Below, piece after piece: positions 17,686 to 20,180 of a stretch of DNA of 20,180 bases. The stretch comes from CAZKGE01 sp964541695 (GTDB taxonomy: Bacteria > Bacillota > Clostridia > Christensenellales > CAG-138). Under the pieces are notes generated by a model, which was not told the origin of the DNA, ran no database searches, and worked only from the letters and a program-made list of their open reading frames with translations. The stretch spans positions 1-20,180 of the forward strand of contig CAZIRB010000033.1 of assembly GCA_964541695.1 (NCBI GenBank), written 5' to 3'. The translations under genes and the position numbers were made by a program. How positions within the stretch are numbered: position 1 is the stretch's first letter; every line of letters begins with the position of its first letter.

Positions 17686-17721
17686 AAAAAAATCGTCGTC
17701 ACCACCAATGGCACCACGATC
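17686..17721 (-). terminator. Terminator of the TPP riboswitch expression platform
   Basis: On the minus strand an imperfect hairpin starting ATCGTGGTGCC and ending GACGACGAT is followed by seven T (17692-17686), just before the AGGAGG of thiT. This implies control by transcription termination. Confidence 0.75.
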
Positions 17722-17733
17722 GAGGAACGGTAT

Positions 17734-17818
17734 GTATCACTTTCCTTCGATGGCATGACCCAACAGGTTCCAAGGGTACTTCTCAGCCGGAATATCGCAT
17801 CCGGCGCCCCCGTGACGC
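17734..17818 (-). promoter_or_regulatory. TPP riboswitch (thiamin pyrophosphate aptamer)
   Basis: The minus strand carries the diagnostic GGGGGCGCC, then GGCTGAGAAG, ACCCTTGGAACCTG, TTGGGTCATGCC and GAAGGAA in the order and spacing of the THI element. P1 is GTCAC/GTGAT closing the aptamer. Ligand binding should favour the downstream terminator and lower thiT expression when TPP is plentiful. Confidence 0.95.
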
Positions 17819-17822
17819 GTAT

Positions 17823-17851
17823 ATGGTATCACCGGCGGCGGCTACTGTCAA
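17823..17851 (-). promoter_or_regulatory. Promoter of thiT/TPP riboswitch
   Basis: On the minus strand TTGACA (17851-17846), 17 nt, TACCAT (17828-17823). The start point falls just before the aptamer. It is the mirror image of the rqcP promoter. Confidence 0.8.
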
Positions 17852-17859
17852 GGCGCGCA

Positions 17860-17888
17860 TTGACAAACGCGGGAAAACCTCCTACCAT
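17860..17888 (+). promoter_or_regulatory. Promoter of rqcP-ispDF
   Basis: TTGACA (17860-17865), 17 nt, TACCAT (17883-17888). The -35 is perfect and the -10 matches 4 of 6. Both boxes and spacer length are the same as in the divergent thiT promoter, whose -35 begins 8 bp away. Confidence 0.8.
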
Positions 17889-17920
17889 GTGGATTGTGAA
17901 TACAAGGGGGTCCCTTTTTT

Positions 17921-18172
17921 ATGAGGCTGGATAAGTTTTTGAAGGTGTCGCGCATCATCAAGCGCCGCACCGTCGCCAACGAGGCCGCGTCGGCGGGCCG
18001 CGTGTCGATCAACGGCCGGACGGCGAAGCCCTCCGCCGAGGTGCGCGCGGGCGACGAGGTCGATATTTTGATGGGCGGCAAGCATTTCCGCTTCCGCATC
18101 GAGAGCGTCGCGGAATACGCCAAAAAGGACGACGCGGCGGCCATGTACACCGTGCTGTCCGGGGAGCAGTAG
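17921..18172 (+). CDS. rqcP: RqcP, S4-domain RNA-binding protein of ribosome quality control
   Basis: This 83-residue protein is almost entirely one S4 domain. It opens MRLDKFLKVSRIIKRRTVAN, close to B. subtilis RqcP (formerly YabO), with the later GRVSINGRTAKPS and the C-terminal AAAMYTVL typical of that protein. RqcP works with RqcH on obstructed 50S subunits and supports addition of C-terminal alanine tails that mark stalled chains for decay. AAGGGGG lies 10 nt before the ATG, and AAGGG-ggt-CCCTT followed by a T-run overlaps it, a small hairpin that could lower translation. In Bacillus the gene sits with mazG and divIC; here it is followed at 2 nt by ispDF. Confidence 0.94.
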   Translation: MRLDKFLKVSRIIKRRTVANEAASAGRVSINGRTAKPSAEVRAGDEVDILMGGKHFRFRIESVAEYAKKDDAAAMYTVLSGEQ

Positions 18173-18174
18173 CC

Positions 18175-19335
18175 GTGGCGCGCGCCGTCGGCATCCTGCT
18201 CTGCGCGGGCACAAGCGCTCGGATGGGCTTTTGCAAGCTGACCATGCCGCTGTGCGGGCAAACGGCGATCGAGCGCAGCATGAACGCGCTGCTTTTAGGC
18301 GGCTGCGACGCGCTCGTATTTGCCGCGTCGGACAGGACGCGCGATTATCTTGAGCGCCTGCCCGTTCCCGTGCCGCACGCGATCTGCCCGGGCGGCGGCA
18401 CGCGCCAGGAATCCGTCAAAAACGCGCTCGCGGCGGCCGAATCGCTGCTCGGCGCGGCGCCGGACGACATTGCCGTCATCCACGACGCGGCGCGCTGCCT
18501 CGTATCCCCCGAGGTCGTTCGGGCGTCGATCGAGAGCGCGAAACGCTTCGGCAGCGGCGTGGCCGCAACGCCCGCGACGGACACGGTGTTCCGCGTGACG
18601 GATCGCGGGGCGGAGGCGCTCGACCGGACGGAGCTGTTGCTCATGCAGACGCCGCAGACGTTTTTGTTCGGGCGCATCCGCATAGCCTACGAGCGCGCCG
18701 ATACGGCCGCGACCGACGACTGCACGCTGTACCGGCGCGCGGGGTACGAGCCGCGCTTTACCGAGGGCGGGCCGGACAATTTTAAGCTTACGACGCGCGC
18801 CGACTGGGAGCGCGCGGCCCTGCAGCTCTGCGGCGGCGCGGCGGGCGTCGGCACAGGCTTCGACACGCACCGGCTCGTCGAGGGCCGCAAGCTGATCCTG
18901 GGCGGCGTGGAGATCCCGTTCGAGAAGGGGCTGCTCGGCCACTCCGACGCGGACGTGCTCGCGCACGCGGTCACCGACGCGCTGCTCGGCGCGGCGGCGC
19001 TCGGCGATATCGGCCGTCATTTTCCGGACACCGACGAGCGCTACCGCGGCATCGACAGCCTGATCCTGCTCGCCGAGGCCGTGCGGCGCGTGCGGGAGGC
19101 TGGCTTTGCCCCGCTGCACATCGACGCGACCGTGATCGCGCAGCGGCCCAGGCTCGCGCCGTATATCGGTGAAATGCGCGCGCGCATCGCGGAGGCGGCG
19201 GGCACGGAAATTTCGCGCGTGAGCGTGAAAGCGACCACAACCGAGGGCATGAACGACGAGGGCCGCGGGCTCTGCATCTCCGCGCAGGCCATCGCGCTCG
19301 TGCAAAGAACGGGGACGGATCAATCGCTATCATGA
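18175..19335 (+). CDS. ispDF: Bifunctional IspD-IspF (MEP isoprenoid pathway)
   Basis: This 386-residue fusion enzyme has two domains. Residues about 1-220 are IspD (2-C-methyl-D-erythritol 4-phosphate cytidylyltransferase), with LLCAGTSARMGFCKL (8-22), PGGGTRQESV and VIHDAAR (101-107). Residues about 224-386 are IspF (2,4-cyclodiphosphate synthase), with GTGFDTHRL, GHSDADVLAHAVTDALLGAA and DIGRHFPDTD; metal ligands are Asp230, His232 and His264. The two catalyse steps three and five of the MEP route to isoprenoids. The linker is very short. The start is GTG, chosen by GGGGAG 8 nt upstream and the IspD beginning at residue 4. It lies 2 nt after rqcP and is probably translated by coupling. Confidence 0.95.
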   Translation: MARAVGILLCAGTSARMGFCKLTMPLCGQTAIERSMNALLLGGCDALVFAASDRTRDYLERLPVPVPHAICPGGGTRQESVKNALAAAESLLGAAPDDIAVIHDAARCLVSPEVVRASIESAKRFGSGVAATPATDTVFRVTDRGAEALDRTELLLMQTPQTFLFGRIRIAYERADTAATDDCTLYRRAGYEPRFTEGGPDNFKLTTRADWERAALQLCGGAAGVGTGFDTHRLVEGRKLILGGVEIPFEKGLLGHSDADVLAHAVTDALLGAAALGDIGRHFPDTDERYRGIDSLILLAEAVRRVREAGFAPLHIDATVIAQRPRLAPYIGEMRARIAEAAGTEISRVSVKATTTEGMNDEGRGLCISAQAIALVQRTGTDQSLS

Positions 19336-19352
19336 AAGGGAGGGCTCCAATC

Positions 19353-20180
19353 ATGGACGCCAATAAAAAATCGCTTGTTCTATTCGTCGCGCTGACGTTC
19401 GCGCTGACCTGGGGCGCGATCGGCATCGCGCGGTCGTTCGGCTTGCAATACGGCACACCCGTCTTCAACATCGTGCTGATGGGCTGCATGTTCTGCCCCG
19501 CGCTCTCGTCCATCCTGACACGGCTGATCCTAAAGCGGGGCTTCCGCGACATGATGCTGCGGCCGCGCTTTAAAGGGAACGGCAAATCATACCTGCTGGC
19601 GTATTTTCTGCCCGCGGCGCTCGTGCTGATCGGCGGCGCGCTGTATTTTCTCGTCTACCCGAACATGTTCGACGCGGCGTTCTCGGCGCTGAGGGCCTCT
19701 CTGCCCGACGCGACCGAACAGGCGCTGCTCGTGGTGGTCCTGACCCAGACCGCGATGGCAATCCTGATCGGGCCGGTCATCAACATCATCCCGACGCTCG
19801 GCGAGGAGCTCGGCTGGCGTGCGTTCCTGCTGCCGCGGCTCATAAAACGCATGTCCACACGCCGCGCCGTCCTGCTCTCCGGCCTCGTCTGGGGCGTCTG
19901 GCACGCGCCGATGATCGCGCTCGGCCACAACTACGGCCTGAACTACGCCGGGTATCCGTACGTCGGCATCGCGCTCATGGTCGCGTTCTGCGTCCTGTTC
20001 GGCGCGTTTGAATCCTATATCACGCTCAAGTCCAAAAGCGTGATCCCCGCCGCCATGGCGCACAGCAGCCTCAACGCGATCGCCGGGCTCCCGGCGCTGT
20101 TCACGCTGCCCGGCTACAATCCCATCGTCGGCCCGCTCTGCATGGGATTGCTGTCCGGCATCCCGGTGCTGATCGCCGGC
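19353..20180 (+). CDS. CPBP family intramembrane metalloprotease (partial, runs off the window)
   Basis: The frame is open from the ATG at 19353 to the window edge: 276 codons with no stop. It is a polytopic membrane protein of the CPBP (CAAX protease/Abi) family. The motifs seen are GEELGWRAFLLPRL (Glu151, Glu152, Arg156), WGVWHAP (His184) and AHSSLN (His237, Asn241), the full set of presumed metal and catalytic residues. Hydrophobic helices surround them. AGGGAGG lies 9 nt before the ATG. An in-frame ATG at 19332 overlaps the ispDF stop (ATGA) but lacks a ribosome binding site. It is probably the third gene of the rqcP-ispDF operon. Substrate unknown; bacterial members have been tied to prenyl-protein processing, bacteriocin immunity or abortive infection, none of which can be decided here. 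Confidence 0.87.
   Translation, partial: MDANKKSLVLFVALTFALTWGAIGIARSFGLQYGTPVFNIVLMGCMFCPALSSILTRLILKRGFRDMMLRPRFKGNGKSYLLAYFLPAALVLIGGALYFLVYPNMFDAAFSALRASLPDATEQALLVVVLTQTAMAILIGPVINIIPTLGEELGWRAFLLPRLIKRMSTRRAVLLSGLVWGVWHAPMIALGHNYGLNYAGYPYVGIALMVAFCVLFGAFESYITLKSKSVIPAAMAHSSLNAIAGLPALFTLPGYNPIVGPLCMGLLSGIPVLIAG

Noticed and set aside
17667..17756. Earlier start for thiT
   Set aside because: It would translate through the riboswitch terminator and expression platform; AGGAGGAAA marks the ATG at 17666.

Overview
This is GC-rich DNA from a low-GC-phylum lineage with unusually high GC, most likely an uncultured spore-forming clostridium (Bacillota). The grounds are an ileS gene behind a T-box leader, a TPP riboswitch on an ECF-type thiamine transporter, RqcP of the Firmicutes type, the spore maturation pair SpmA/SpmB, a SpoIIQ-like M23 protein, and strong GGAGG ribosome binding sites. 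A run of exactly 100 N (12170-12269) is a scaffold gap, so the left (1-12169) and right (12270-20180) parts are joined only by scaffolding. Sixteen protein genes are supported, the last one cut by the window edge. No tRNA, rRNA, CRISPR array or transposase gene was seen.

Left part. A lipoprotein-type class B penicillin-binding protein (198-2984, minus) stands divergent from spmA-spmB (3142-4217, plus). A convergent intergenic region carrying two inverted copies of a hairpin repeat separates spmB from a DUF554 membrane protein gene, which lies 22 nt behind ileS (minus). ileS is of the KMSKH, eukaryote-like type 2 form. Its isoleucine T-box leader (8236-8531) starts from a promoter embedded in the 3' end of the preceding operon. 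That operon is moxR - DUF58 - DUF4129 membrane protein (11838 to 8539, minus), tightly overlapped and lacking the usual transglutaminase member.

Right part. argS and serS (plus) are followed by a SpoIIQ-like gene. A sigma-F-like promoter and an SD-covering hairpin lie on top of each other in the serS-spoIIQ gap. Next come convergent transcription ends with repeats, a 66-residue DUF1858 redox-type protein gene (minus), a 400-nt block of AT-rich perfect hairpin repeats, thiT with its TPP riboswitch (minus), and rqcP - ispDF - CPBP protease (plus). thiT and rqcP are driven by a strikingly symmetric divergent promoter pair.

Most of the window is translation (three aminoacyl-tRNA synthetases, RqcP), envelope and sporulation genes, and vitamin or isoprenoid supply. 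The least explained material is intergenic: two dispersed hairpin-repeat families (A, CCAAAGGG type; B, TTCTTTTCTTTC type). No clearly new gene system was found. The best leads are the serS-spoIIQ junction, the symmetric promoter pair and the repeats.
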